This document shows, in pieces, positions 46,620 to 57,319 of a stretch of 64,000 nucleotides of DNA (positions are counted from its first letter, which is position 1; each line of letters opens with the position of its first letter). The translations under genes and the position numbers were made by a program. The DNA comes from Dryomyza anilis (lineage: Eukaryota > Arthropoda > Insecta > Diptera > Dryomyzidae): assembly GCA_951804985.1 (NCBI GenBank), contig OX638132.1:28416440-28480439 (forward strand). The letters are read 5' to 3'. Below the pieces are notes generated by a model that saw only the letters and a program-made list of their open reading frames with translations, was not told where the DNA came from and made no database searches.

Positions 46620-47115
46620 TACCGAGCTCATTTCATGAAATTCGTTCGTATTAAATATTAATCATTCCGTTTATTTTATGAATGACAAAATTGTTTCCAC
46701 ATTATTCGAAAACTTAACTTGAAATAGCTAAAGTTAGATAAAGTTTCCTGCTATTTCGGAAATTTTTGAAGTAATGTTGTTACTTTTTGACTAAATTTTT
46801 TTAATATATTGACATATGGCTTTTGAAATTAACAATGTTCATTTTTGTGGGATTCAAATATTTGATGAAGCAATTGTCGTTTTAACTGCACAAGGGGAAG
46901 TTAAGTTGAAATAATTACGTTAAAATTACAACAAATTTTTATTCAAATTGAAGAAATTTGTCCATAAACCAATTATCACACATTCATCAATTAATTAGAA
47001 AATGTTTATAATTTCATTTGGCTCAGTGTATTGTATAAATATATTTTCTTTTTTACCAAATGCAATTATAGAAATAAGGACTACTCGAATATATTCAAAT
47101 ATGTGTAATTATAAA

Positions 47116-47134
47116 TTTATTAAAAATATTTATT
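47116..47134 (-). terminator. two poly(A) signals for the channel gene
   Basis: AATAAA occurs twice on the minus strand (47129-47134 and 47116-47121), 55 to 73 bp past the stop codon of the DEG/ENaC gene. Confidence 0.55.
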
Positions 47135-47188
47135 TACATAAAACACATTAAAATTTAAATATATACACTTTCAAAATATTTCGTAACT

Positions 47189-50181
47189 TTAACCAACTCT
47201 TATTCTAAACTCCGAAATCAATCGTAGCGAAAAATGATACATAAACTCGACTACACTTAAAAACGAAAATCCCATAAACAAACCTAAAATCCCACCACAA
47301 TTTGCCAGAAAATCCGTCATGCCATACAATTCGGAACGTTTCGATGTTATGAACTGATTCTCTTTAAAATATATAGATAGCCGCGACATTTGCGCACCCT
47401 TGAACTCCTGCATATACTCCGTGTCACCAGCAGATTCCAGCAGTTCCTCAAGATCAAAGCTCCCCTGTGAAATCTCTGCATTATAGACCAATGAAGTACA
47501 CGCTGGCATGCAATTGCACTCCGTATGGCCACGATAATTAAAGGCTGTCTCTCGTAGACCCTGCTCGAATTCCCTCATAAGCAACTGATCCTCAGCGCGG
47601 TCGTAGCAGTTAATTTTACTCTCATCGCACACCGGCATATCGAAAGTGCGTGGCATGGAAAACTTCACACAGCCGCACTGACTCATCGTAAAATTGGACA
47701 GGCACTCCAGCTCACAGTTACCCTGTGTGTAGGTTTTAAAGAAGCGCAATTGCCGTTCGCCGTCCAGAAAACACTGCCGCCGATTAGGCAAATACTCTGC
47801 AATGCCTGCCGAGGTTGTTATCATGTTGGGCTTGACGGCAATCAATACTTCCTTACCCATCGGTATGCGTACAAATTGCTTGGAGACATGCGGAAAGTCA
47901 TTGGGCGAGTGCAGCAAAACTTTAAAGCCTTGTACTGGGCCACGGCAAGCATAATCTACCTCTTGAACAAAACTTTGCAACGCAATAAAAAGTCCAGCTC
48001 TGGCACCAGCACCCAACACACGTGCTGGATATGTTTTGATGCCACTATCCTCATCATAACCATTTTCCAATGACCACTCGAGCGTGCGGTTAGTTATCAC
48101 AGTTTTATGTATGGCATCGCTCTGGTTGACTGCTCTCTGATATTGATACGTATCCTCACGAAACAGATCCTTCGTGCTCAGCCCATTGAACGTATAGCAA
48201 ATGCCTTCTTCTGTGTATGTTCTTACGAACAGCGAATCGCATTCGCCCATAAAGTTGAACCATTTACAGAAGCTGAAGTAGCGCTCAAACTGCGGCACCA
48301 TTTTATCTAACACCGCGAAGTAGTCTATCTCTTTTTTGGCTATTTTTGGCACGCCCTCGTCGACAATTTGGGTATTGCATATATGCAGCAGTGTGATGAG
48401 CTCATCTAAATCTTTAGCTGTGATATTATTCATTGTAATTGTTTTATTTACTTGAATGTAATCCGTAAGTTTCTGATAGAATTTGCCATAGGTTAAGCCT
48501 TAAATAAATTAAAACGTCATTTTTATAATAGTGGTCAACTAATAATAATTATGCAGCTTAAATTTACAAAAAAATAAATAAATTGTAATGATTATATTTA
48601 ATTTGCAATGTACGAACATTTTTGGCGCTCACCAAACCAGTAAAATATAAAAAAAGAACCGTCCGTATTAATTACATTGTAGAATCACGGAAACGAAAAA
48701 ATAATTTACACCTTTAAATTGAGGGAGTATGATTTTTTTTTCAATTTCAACAATTTTTATTATATAAGGATATCTCTGATATTATTTTTACAAAGCTGTA
48801 TGTATAAACATTAATTTTGGGTACCAGATGGTCAATTCTGGATCTGCGTTATTGTGAAAATGAAAAATTAACGCTAAAATAGTGATAATTTTTATGAAGT
48901 TTTTCAAAAACTCATTTTCTAAACCCGAAAGTATCGGAAATACCAAAATGTTTAGGGATTTCCGGCATACCGAAATATATAAGTAAATATTGAAAAAATC
49001 GAAATTTCTTTCGATTAAAATAGATTAGAATTAAAACAGTAGAATAAGTATTTCTTTTGTAAATAGTGCCCACTGTTATGATATATTTTAGATGTAATTC
49101 TTATAACCGACCGACCGTAGGCCAGCCACCCATAATTGAACAATGAAATGTTTTGCAAGGCATCAGTCCAAAGCTCGTGCATATTTTAGAATTTAAACCC
49201 TTCCGAATCAAATTGAACCCATTTTGATCTAAGATCTTAATTAAATTTTGTGGGCTTCGGTCTTTTTTTTTAGATCATTTGAATTTTATTATATAAAAAA
49301 CGGGGTAAAACTTTACTTTATAATGCCGGTCTCAAAAAATGCAACGTCCCCTAAAAGAGGCGGAGAGTGTCGAAAGCAACACATTTTTTGCCACCCGCCC
49401 TCTTGGAACAGGCCACAAATCGAAAACCGAAGAGGTAACCAGTGGTTTTGGAGTTAAAAAAAATGATTTTGATTTTTAAGGGGTACCACGTGATCGTGAG
49501 TTTACTTTTTTTTAATTTTTAGGTCTGGTTTCTGCATCATTTGAATTTTTTTTTTTGCTTTATTATGACCTCGGTCGGTTTTCGATTTTTAGTCGGTTCC
49601 AGGTGTGACCTAGGGCGATTTATTATTTTTTTTTTCGTTAAAAGAGGACGTCACATTTTTTTTAGTGGCCTTCTGAATTTATTTCTTTCTGCTACAAATA
49701 AATAGTTAAAATACGACCATTAACAAAATACAATTGGTTTAAATTTTCTTGAAATAAATTTACCTTCATGTTTTAAAACTCGCTTTGTTTCTGAACAGAC
49801 TGTAATCGCAGGAAATGGTATACTCCACACTGGTGTCGACTTTTCCGAAAAACTCACAATCACTGGCGTCTCATCCCACTTTAAATAAATGCTACGGATC
49901 AGTTTGGCGCAACAGAAGATGGACACTACGAAGACACAGATCCAAAAGCACTTATCTTTCTTTGGACGCTGCTCACCCAGATATTGCACTCCATGTATTG
50001 AAGTATTCGAACAGTATTCGAAATAGATGTCCCGCAAAAGTGTTTTTCGTTTTGGATTTTCAGTCGACTTCTTGTCATTGTCTTCTTTGGCAAATGACGT
50101 TCCGTTCACAGTATTGATTTCGATCGATTGAATCGTTTCATTATCATTGATATCATGCTTTTTTAATTTTTTTTCCTGCAT
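47189..50181 (-). CDS. DEG/ENaC sodium channel subunit (pickpocket family)
   Basis: Amiloride-sensitive-type cation channel subunit of the plasma membrane; fly pickpockets act in taste, touch or fluid sensing. Exons 49764-50181 and 47189-48498, joined in phase 1, give 575 residues, normal for the family. Visible are the cytosolic gating motif SIHG (about 61-64), TM1 (about 78-98), a FPAITVCSETK block (about 123-133), and the cysteine-rich loop ending CELECLSNFTMSQCGCVKF...CNCMPACTSL. The second membrane segment carries CGGILGLFMGFSFLSVVE with the G-x-S filter. Start: the frame stays open 23 codons further up (ATG 50250), but that piece is a third hydrophobic stretch foreign to the family, so ATG 50181 (MQEKKLKK) was chosen. 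The 1.27-kb intron holds no recognised element. I cannot say which pickpocket it is. Confidence 0.88.
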
Positions 50182-50324
50182 TTTGTGGTAAAAACAATAA
50201 AATAAAATAATTATTAAAAATATTATCACAAGAGAGGCGCAACAAAACACTAAAAAATTGCAATATTTTTAACCGTTAGAAAAAGCTTCTATGCTAAAGC
50301 TCTAATTTTGTACATTGCATAGTT

Positions 50325-50525
50325 GCCAACCCTAAAAAATAAAATAGCTTTTCCTTTATAAAAATTACCACAAAAATTCCCTGAGTAACAAAAATTACCA
50401 AGAAAAAAATATCACAGCAAATAAAAAAATAATATGAATTCTCTTATGAAATAAAAATTACAACAAAGAAAAAGAGGCAACAACAAAAATACCAGGCCCA
50501 TGAGAATTACCTTTCAAACAGCTGA
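50325..50525 (-). repeat. repeat related to 41703-42010
   Basis: On the minus strand it carries GGTAATTTTTGT, GGTATTTTTGTTG and AAGGTAATTCTCATGG, like 41703-42010. It ends in AGGGTTGGCAACTATG near 50320. The GTTGCCAAC end suggests the hAT-like MITE group. Boundaries are uncertain. Confidence 0.4.
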
Positions 50526-51787
50526 TGTACGGTTTAAAATAGTTTTACAAAAAACGCTGTTTTATCTAGACTCATTTCATTATAATAATGAATGCTAATA
50601 TTCCAATACGTTTTTAAGATAATAAGATCACAAATTTATCCCATTTGGGATTTTATGATAAACAATTGTTTTATAGTTATCCAGAGCAAAGACACCACTA
50701 CATCAAAATTGCTAACTTTTTCTAATTAATCAACTTTTTATAATATATTCTGTGAACATAATTTTGATACTCTCTTCTATATAATGAATTTTCAATGCAA
50801 ATGTCATTACTTTATTTTTATATATGTTTAATTTCTCCATGTATAACCATGCGAAAATTCTTATTTAAATTTCAATTAGATAGTATTTGTGTTTTTGCTG
50901 TTCCCGAATGCGCATTCAAACCGTTCTAACTCTTTGAAATGAATGTATTTAAGTTGTTCTCAAATATTATAATCTCGATTTAAAGTGATTTTCAGAACAT
51001 TCTCAATCGTTGGGCCCTTGATGATTTTAAAGAGTAAAAACGGGTGCACCTTCTTACAGCGTACATGTGTGTACTCAAACATGTACTTATTTTCAGGATC
51101 GGACCACCAGTAATACTATTGTTCTGAACCCTAATAAAAATAAGAAAAATTGTATTTTTAGTCGCAAATATTATTTACGGTTATATACAAAGGGGGTTTC
51201 TAATAGAATCGAGAATTAAAACCCAAACAAATTACGGTCGATTTCGTTTTTCTCCCTCGTATCGTCTTTAAGTTTTATAACGTAACTTAGTCGTTACGGT
51301 TCCAAATTACGGTTTCGAATCCGTTTTATTTATGTTACCTTTTGTTGAACAAAAACCAGTTGGGAAGGTTAGATCACATTTTAAAGTAGGGACATTTTAT
51401 AGTAGGTGTTATTATGATAGTTAGGATTATCAAAATTATCCAGGGTATACGAATTCACGCGGACAACAGACACAGCAGCTTTCAAGCCAGAACCCTCAGG
51501 CTATTGGCAGGTTTCCAGCAGTCATAGGCGAAGTTTGTAGCCAAACCTGCCTGTTGTCTACCCCAGAACAAAACGGCAGGTTATAGGTTATATATACATG
51601 ATGTGCCCTGCGTAAAATCTACCAGTAAACTGCGCTTTTGCCAGAAATGTTGATATTGTGCAGAATATTTTGCCGGGAGAATTTTAAATCAGATGTAAAT
51701 TGCCCTTACCATGAAATAGTTGAATCAAAATTACTAAAATTAAGCAAATAATCAAAAAATTAAACATGTTTAGATAATGGATGTTGA

Positions 51788-51793
51788 TTTATT
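51788..51793 (-). terminator. poly(A) signal for TfIIF alpha
   Basis: AATAAA on the minus strand, 80 bp past the TfIIF alpha stop codon. Confidence 0.6.
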
Positions 51794-51872
51794 TTATAAG
51801 TTTAATATTCAAACGAAACTAATATAGATTAATTATAATTATTAATTGTTTCAAAAAAAAATTGCCTAAAAT

Positions 51873-53798
51873 CTACTTGTTGACTTTAATGCTTAAATAC
51901 ATTTTGCCCTGAATAGTTTGTTTTACAGGATTAATTTTCTTAAGTATTTGAGTCATTGTTTCGACCAGACGTTCACTGGATACTCCAGTTTTTTTGTTCT
52001 TAAATTTGGTCAGCAGTTCTGTGGCAGTCATTGGTTTACGCATCAAATAGCGACGCACAGCTTCCTCGGTGATGCCATAATCACTGTAAATAGGTTTTAT
52101 AGTAATTATTAAATATTTGATTTTAATAGCAGACAACTTACTCTTTGTTATTTGCATTGACGACGCCAGCAAATGTTGAGGGCAACGACGGAGTAGCATC
52201 CATTTTATTACGTTTCGCCGGTGTGCTCATGGGACTGTTGCTGTTTTCTGAACCAGTTAAGTCTGTCGGCATGCTATTGGCTTTACGTTTGTTAGCCTCG
52301 TTCATAAATGTTGTTGGTGTCGCTGATCGCGAAGAGTTCGCATTAGCCTTCGGCTGATTATCTTTAGATTTTTTCTTGCTAGTGTCATCTTCAGAGTCGG
52401 TACTATCCGAACTAAAATCGGATGAAGATTCTAGAAAAAATAAAATGGTAACAACAATATAGTTATACTAGAAATAATCTCAGCAATAATACCTTTTTTC
52501 TCATCCTTCGACACTTTCTTTGTTTTTTTCTTGTCCTTTGTTTCTTCTTTCTCTTTTTGTTTCTTCTGTTTCTTCTCCTCGTCATCTTTGTCAGATTCAT
52601 CTGATTTCTTTCCTCCTCCTCTTCTTCGTCAGACGTCAACAATTTACGCAATGCGTCTTCCTCGGCTACCGACTTCATGTCTTTGTCCAGTTTAGACTCT
52701 GGATCTGGTTCGCTATATATAATAAAGAATATTTTAGAAAATGGCTTCTAATCACACAACTTTTCACATACTCTTCACTCGATTCTGTGTCATAGTCCAT
52801 TTCGCGACCTTCCTCATCACCATCATCTGATTCTTCGAAAGCTTCATCATCGACATCACGTTTCTTTTTCTTTTTTTCGGTCCCTTTTTGCCCTTCTTCG
52901 CTTTGCCCTCATCATCACTATTTTCCTCCTTTTTCTTTTTCTCCTCTTCCTCCTCCGAATCGGATTCCTCTTCCGAGTCAATCCATTCATCCATGTCACT
53001 TATCTTAAGCTCCTTTGCTTTCTTAGCCGGACCCTTAACTTTCACCTCTTCCGGATCTTGAACCTCCTCCTCATCTCCCTTCAAACGCTTGCGCAACATC
53101 AAAGAGAAGAAATTCATGACCTTTTTCCTACGCCCGAATTCCTGCTCGGCCTCTTCGGCTGACAACGCTTTGTATCTATGGAGAATCGAATTATACAACC
53201 ACAGTACAAACCGCTTTATATTTTACCTACCTCTGTATAGGTTGAAAATTGTACCATTCATTCAGTGGATATGCCTCGATGGCACCGTCCGGAGCATGCG
53301 TAAATACATAAAATGCAGCATTTTCACTGACGCCACCCTCACGTGTACCCTTGAATTTCTTGCCACTCTTACCGCCTACTTTTAGAATCCATGGCTGCGC
53401 CTCGGGCCTATACTTTTTTGCAATGATGCCGAATTTCTTACGACGCACCTCCTCGCGTAGATCACGGTTATACTCTGAGCCAGCTCCAAATTTTGGCATG
53501 TCCTCCTCCATGCCACGAAACTCTTTCATGTTGTTCTCGCGCTCCAACTTTACGGAGCGCCACTGTGCAAAGTCCACATTAAGTGTGGCATTGAAACGCA
53601 TAACATGATGCTTCTTACGCAAATTTTTAGGCACTCGTATGTTAAACTCCTGCACATTTGCTGGTGCTGCAGCAACAGCTGGTGCTACTTTAGAACCACT
53701 CGCAATATTCGCCGCCGAGCCCTAAAAATGTGAGATTCAAAATTTTTGTTCAACTTTAATGTGTCTACACCTACAGCTGGTTTCGATCCTGTAGACAT
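51873..53798 (-). CDS. TfIIFalpha: transcription initiation factor TFIIF alpha subunit (RAP74)
   Basis: Partners TFIIF beta in the RNA polymerase II pre-initiation complex; nuclear. Six exons: 53775-53798, 53231-53721, 52772-53175, 52493-52712, 52142-52430 and 51873-52083. Expected length is about 546 residues (D. melanogaster 577). The N-terminal dimerisation region (VQEFNIRVPKN, LNEWYNFQPI, FSLMLRKRLKG) is intact. Acidic and lysine-rich runs fill the middle. A winged-helix C-terminus (EEAVRRYLMRKPMTATELLTKF...MYLSIKVNK) follows. As given, the frame breaks twice, once near 52871-52877 in exon 3 and once near 52605-52625 in exon 4. Each break looks like one missing base in an A/G-rich run, because the next frame continues with conserved sequence (AFEESDDGDEEGREMDYDT, then KKSDESDKDDEEKK). 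All later splice phases fit only if both bases are restored. A triple TATCGATA cluster lies upstream. Confidence 0.9.
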
Positions 53799-53958
53799 TT
53801 TTTCCTTGTTTAATTGTTATGGCACATGTATAATTATTTTTAAATTTTTCTTTGTCGACGTATTAAAACAATTAAAAAAGTGTTTTATTTGTGATTAACG
53901 GAAGGCCCGCTGGAAAGCAGCGCAGCATGAAACTTCAAAAATCCATCCGTTATCGAAG

Positions 53959-53994
53959 TATCGATAACGAAGTATCGATAACGAAGTATCGATA
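53959..53994. promoter_or_regulatory. three TATCGATA sites (DRE/DREF-type)
   Basis: TATCGATA occurs perfectly at 53959-53966, 53973-53980 and 53987-53994, spaced exactly 14 bp (unit TATCGATAACGAAG). A degenerate fourth start (TATCGAAG) lies at 53951. The cluster is about 160-200 bp before the TfIIF alpha ATG. TATCGATA is the DREF-binding element of fly housekeeping and replication promoters, and clustered CGATA also binds the insulator protein BEAF-32. Either role fits a basal-factor gene. Confidence 0.7.
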
Positions 53995-54009
53995 TCTGTT
54001 TGCTGTTTT

Positions 54010-54081
54010 CCAATTTTGATCAATTTAGTTTGCTCGAAAAATTTAGTTTAGTCAGCAATTTAGTCGAACTCGCACACACAC
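54010..54081 (-). mobile_element. PIF/Harbinger-like MITE fragment, copy 3
   Basis: Matches the right part of 44107-44338 (GCTCGAAAA-TTTAG, TTTAGTTTAGTCAGCAATTT, AGTCGAACTCGCACACAC) and is followed by TTA. The left end is missing. It lies 16 bp from the TATCGATA cluster. Confidence 0.65.
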
Positions 54082-54862
54082 TTAATATTTGTTTGCTTTT
54101 TTTTTATTTGTTATATGAAATAATTGCAGTTTCCGGATTTTTTGTTTAAAAATTTGATTAAGCACGAAACCCCACGGAACTGGAAACTATGGCTGTGAGA
54201 AAGGTAATTACCATGGCAATGTAATTTGTCCCAATCAGACAAACGATGTCCAAAACATAATTTAAAGATAACTTTTAAAAGTTGGCGATCTCCGAATGTT
54301 GTCGGTAAAGTGATCAAAAAGGTATCTGAAAGACGAATATCTTTTTGATAACGTGTAACTACAATTTACGTACACGCCATATATAAATTTAATGATTTGA
54401 ACATATCGAACGGACAAATTTGTTAGGGGAAAAAATTATCTCTGACGGCACTAACCACATTTTATTTAAAATTTTTGTGGAATTTTTGTGGTTAATTCCC
54501 AATATTATCAGAGGCATTTTTTGTTCGTTTTGACACAACCCAAGTAGCACTAAGTTGTGGTATAAAGCTTTTCACGACATTCTTATCCAGGAAGTTTTTA
54601 CTGTACTAAAGCCCCACAAACGATGAAAAATTACAAAACCTAACCCGTTACCAAAAGCTCACGCAGTGGCAACTCTGATTGAGGCGTTATATTTCGGCAA
54701 CAATATTTGCATATTTTTTGCATCTGGCAACGTTGCAAAATACAGCTTGATTACATTTTTTCATTTTTGTGGATGCACGCTTTTTAGCAAATTAAAAATA
54801 GTCATTGGAAAAACAGTTTTAGAAAAATAAAAGGACCACTACATGCAGTAACAGTATAAATA

Positions 54863-56560
54863 ATGGATTACACTATATCCAAAATTGAAGAGCATATGCG
54901 CTTCATCTGTCCCGAATGTGGTGCTGAACTTCCAACGCAGGTCAATTGGAGGCGGCACCTAAACAGCTCGCACGATTACAACAAAAAGACGGTGGCCGTC
55001 TTCAACTTCAAAGAGATCAACGAGCGTTACCACGAGTGCAACGAATGCCACAAATGGGTTGCAAACGGAAAACAGTCGATCACCACACTGCAGTACCATC
55101 GAATTTCCCATCTGCCCTTTAACCTAACCTTTAAGTGCAGGCACTGTGTGAAGGCTTTTGCGCGAAAAAGAGCCCTCTGCGACCATTTGATCACCGAACA
55201 CACGAAGCTTGTTGGACACAATCAATATATCACACCCAATGAATATAGCAGTGCTTCAAGCAGCGCTAAGCCGGCCAGCAACGTCAACTTGGATGAACTG
55301 GTCATAAATGATATGGAGAGCAAAAAAGATCCAGCTGATCTCATACAAAAAGCTTTGCTAGATAGTCTCATTGATTTGGAGAATGAGACATTGGCCGAAT
55401 TTGCACAGAACAGTGACAACGCCAACGAATACGCCCTAAATCAAAGTCTGAACGAGTTGGAGGCGATATTGAAGGGAGACTTTGTACTGCGTGAAAATAC
55501 ACAGGAAGTTTCTTATTTGCAGCAACCACAGACTCAGCAACAGCAGACACAAACACCGCAGCAGCAACAGCCACAGTTCTACACCGAAGTGGTGACAAAT
55601 GAGTTGGTAGACTACGACGACAACGAGTTACTAGAGCAAATATGCGCAGATATATTCGAGGAGGTTGTAGAATTTGTGCAGCACGAAGCACAAGACACAA
55701 AACTACAGCAGAAATATGATGGCGCTGCAATAAATGACGATTTTGCCGCTGTGTCTGACCATGATGCGACGTATAACACAGAACCGGAGGAAAAAATAAT
55801 AAGCATTGAAATCAATGCGGTCGACGAGAGTGATCGGAGTGAAATGTATGGCTCACCCAAACGAAAGCGGCTTAAACTAGATGATAGTGCAACAAGTGAA
55901 AGTCGTCAAAATTCTGCGTCCAAATCCAAAGCAATGCTGGATGCATATATACTTTACCTTTGCCCGGAATGTGGCCGAGAGTTCAGAACGCAATCACTGT
56001 GGCGCGATCATGTTTTCAGAGTACACGACCTGACAAACACAATGTTCGCCAAGTTCAAGCGTATTGGCAACGGCACATCGCACAAGTGTCTGGATTGCAT
56101 GCAGATACTGAACACTACGAAGACGCACGAATTGCAGCGCCATCGTTTCACCCACATGCCATTTCAATCGTATCTCAAATGTAAGTTGTGCAACAAAACA
56201 AAGTCCAGTAAACCAAAAATAATTCAGCATCTTAACGATTTTCATGCCAAATTGTTGAGGTCAAGTGGTGGCTACAAGGGCGGTACGAGTACGGCTCTAA
56301 CCAGCACATTTTCCGTTTCCAAACACGGCAACCGCGCGCATCAATGTGAAACTTGTGGTAAAACATTCCAAACGCGCATGCGTCTGCAGGCTCATCGTCC
56401 GAACTGCACTAAACAAACTAAACAGCAACAGCACAATACAAGAAACTCACACGATTCCAATATCACAAATAACTTAAGTTTGATTGCACATTTGAAGAAG
56501 ATGCGTGTACGCATGAGGTCTCTGTTGAATACCGGAGGAAATACTGCTGTACTCATTTAA
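54863..56560 (+). CDS. C2H2 zinc-finger protein with two three-finger modules
   Basis: Single-exon frame of 565 residues; presumably a nuclear DNA-binding protein. Two copies of the three-finger module of the gene at 3430-7152 occur at about 16-113 (CPECGAELPTQVNWRRHL...YHRISHLPF...HLITEH) and about 366-461 (CPECGREFRTQSLWRDHV...HRFTHMPF...HLNDFH). A separate finger with CETCGKTFQTRMRLQAH and a final cysteine follows at about 494-515. Between the modules are a Gln-rich stretch (about 215-235) and a basic motif KRKRLK that may act as a nuclear signal. The first ATG of the frame was used. The gene is divergent from TfIIF alpha. It is a paralogue of the first zinc-finger gene; the orthologue name is not recognised. 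Confidence 0.9.
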   Translation: MDYTISKIEEHMRFICPECGAELPTQVNWRRHLNSSHDYNKKTVAVFNFKEINERYHECNECHKWVANGKQSITTLQYHRISHLPFNLTFKCRHCVKAFARKRALCDHLITEHTKLVGHNQYITPNEYSSASSSAKPASNVNLDELVINDMESKKDPADLIQKALLDSLIDLENETLAEFAQNSDNANEYALNQSLNELEAILKGDFVLRENTQEVSYLQQPQTQQQQTQTPQQQQPQFYTEVVTNELVDYDDNELLEQICADIFEEVVEFVQHEAQDTKLQQKYDGAAINDDFAAVSDHDATYNTEPEEKIISIEINAVDESDRSEMYGSPKRKRLKLDDSATSESRQNSASKSKAMLDAYILYLCPECGREFRTQSLWRDHVFRVHDLTNTMFAKFKRIGNGTSHKCLDCMQILNTTKTHELQRHRFTHMPFQSYLKCKLCNKTKSSKPKIIQHLNDFHAKLLRSSGGYKGGTSTALTSTFSVSKHGNRAHQCETCGKTFQTRMRLQAHRPNCTKQTKQQQHNTRNSHDSNITNNLSLIAHLKKMRVRMRSLLNTGGNTAVLI

Positions 56561-56589
56561 AAATGTCCAAATGTTGTTTGTATTAACAT

Positions 56590-56595
56590 AATAAA
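56590..56595 (+). terminator. poly(A) signal for zinc-finger gene 2
   Basis: AATAAA 30 bp after the stop codon; further A-rich AATAAA-like signals follow within 60 bp. Confidence 0.6.
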
Positions 56596-56844
56596 GCTTA
56601 TTTAATAAGAATGTAAAGAATAATAAACAATATACCACAAATAATAAACAATCGAATAAAATTTGTCAAACAACACTTAGTTGGCCAAGTGGTCAGATTT
56701 ACTTGAATTTGATCGTTCCAGCTGATCACCGGATATATGTAGAATTGAATACCTTTTGAAAATAGAGCGTTTTCACACTCTGAAAAGATGTTTCCTAATA
56801 CTACTCATAGTCAAAATTGTACTTGACGCTATTTTAAGAACAAT

Positions 56845-56875
56845 TCGCCGTTGTAGAAGTAAAAGTCACCAAATA
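56845..56875 (+). repeat. single end of the TCGTCGTTGTAG MITE family
   Basis: TCGCCGTTGTAGAAGTAAAA then GTCACCAAAT matches the terminal repeat of 42022-43327 with three or four changes. No second end is nearby. Confidence 0.5.
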
Positions 56876-57319
56876 ATAAAAATATTTAATAAATATAAAA
56901 TTAATATTTAATAAATACTTTTTTCAAAATCCATCTGCTAAGTAATAGCAAACTTTCGTTGCACCTTTTCTGCTATATATTTTTGTTATCTTTCTTAAAG
57001 AAATGTCGTGGTTTTCTAGGTTTTGTATTTTTAAAGAAAAAAAAAATATATTGAAACTCTATAACCCAGAAACAATTCGTTCCGCTTATGTTCTGTTATC
57101 GGTACAGCAAAACGGAATCATGTTCCGGAAAAGTGCCGATTTCTGAAACCGGAAAAGTGTTGGAGAGCGGATTTTAAGGAACGTCGAAAACGTATTCGAT
57201 TTAGTTGAAAATCTAGTTTTGTTTGGAGGTTTGTTTGAACTTGCAAATATCAAAAATGTGGGGAAAAACAATAAATGCAATAAAACGTATCATAAACGTG
57301 CTGTAAACTGAGTGGAAAA

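Larger units (their letters stand above)
45438..47188. other. intergenic region upstream of Karybeta3
   Basis: I see no gene. It contains the Karybeta3 promoter region (unrecognised elements), a 102-bp tandem duplication at 46416-46619 and probably the 3' UTR of the channel gene. Confidence 0.6.
50182..51872. other. intergenic region, channel gene to TfIIF alpha
   Basis: I see no gene. It includes a repeat-like stretch at 50325-50525 and AT-rich DNA. A small inverted motif around 51510-51570 (GCAGGTTT and AAACCTGC) is the only other structure noticed. Confidence 0.55.
53799..54862. other. shared upstream region of TfIIF alpha and zinc-finger gene 2
   Basis: These two genes are divergent and 1.06 kb apart. 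The region holds the TATCGATA cluster close to TfIIF alpha and a Harbinger-like MITE fragment (54010-54081). The remainder shows no gene. Confidence 0.65.

Noticed and set aside
49248..49457. 69-codon plus-strand frame in the channel-gene intron
   Set aside because: Short, no motif, and it lies inside a well-supported intron of a minus-strand gene.
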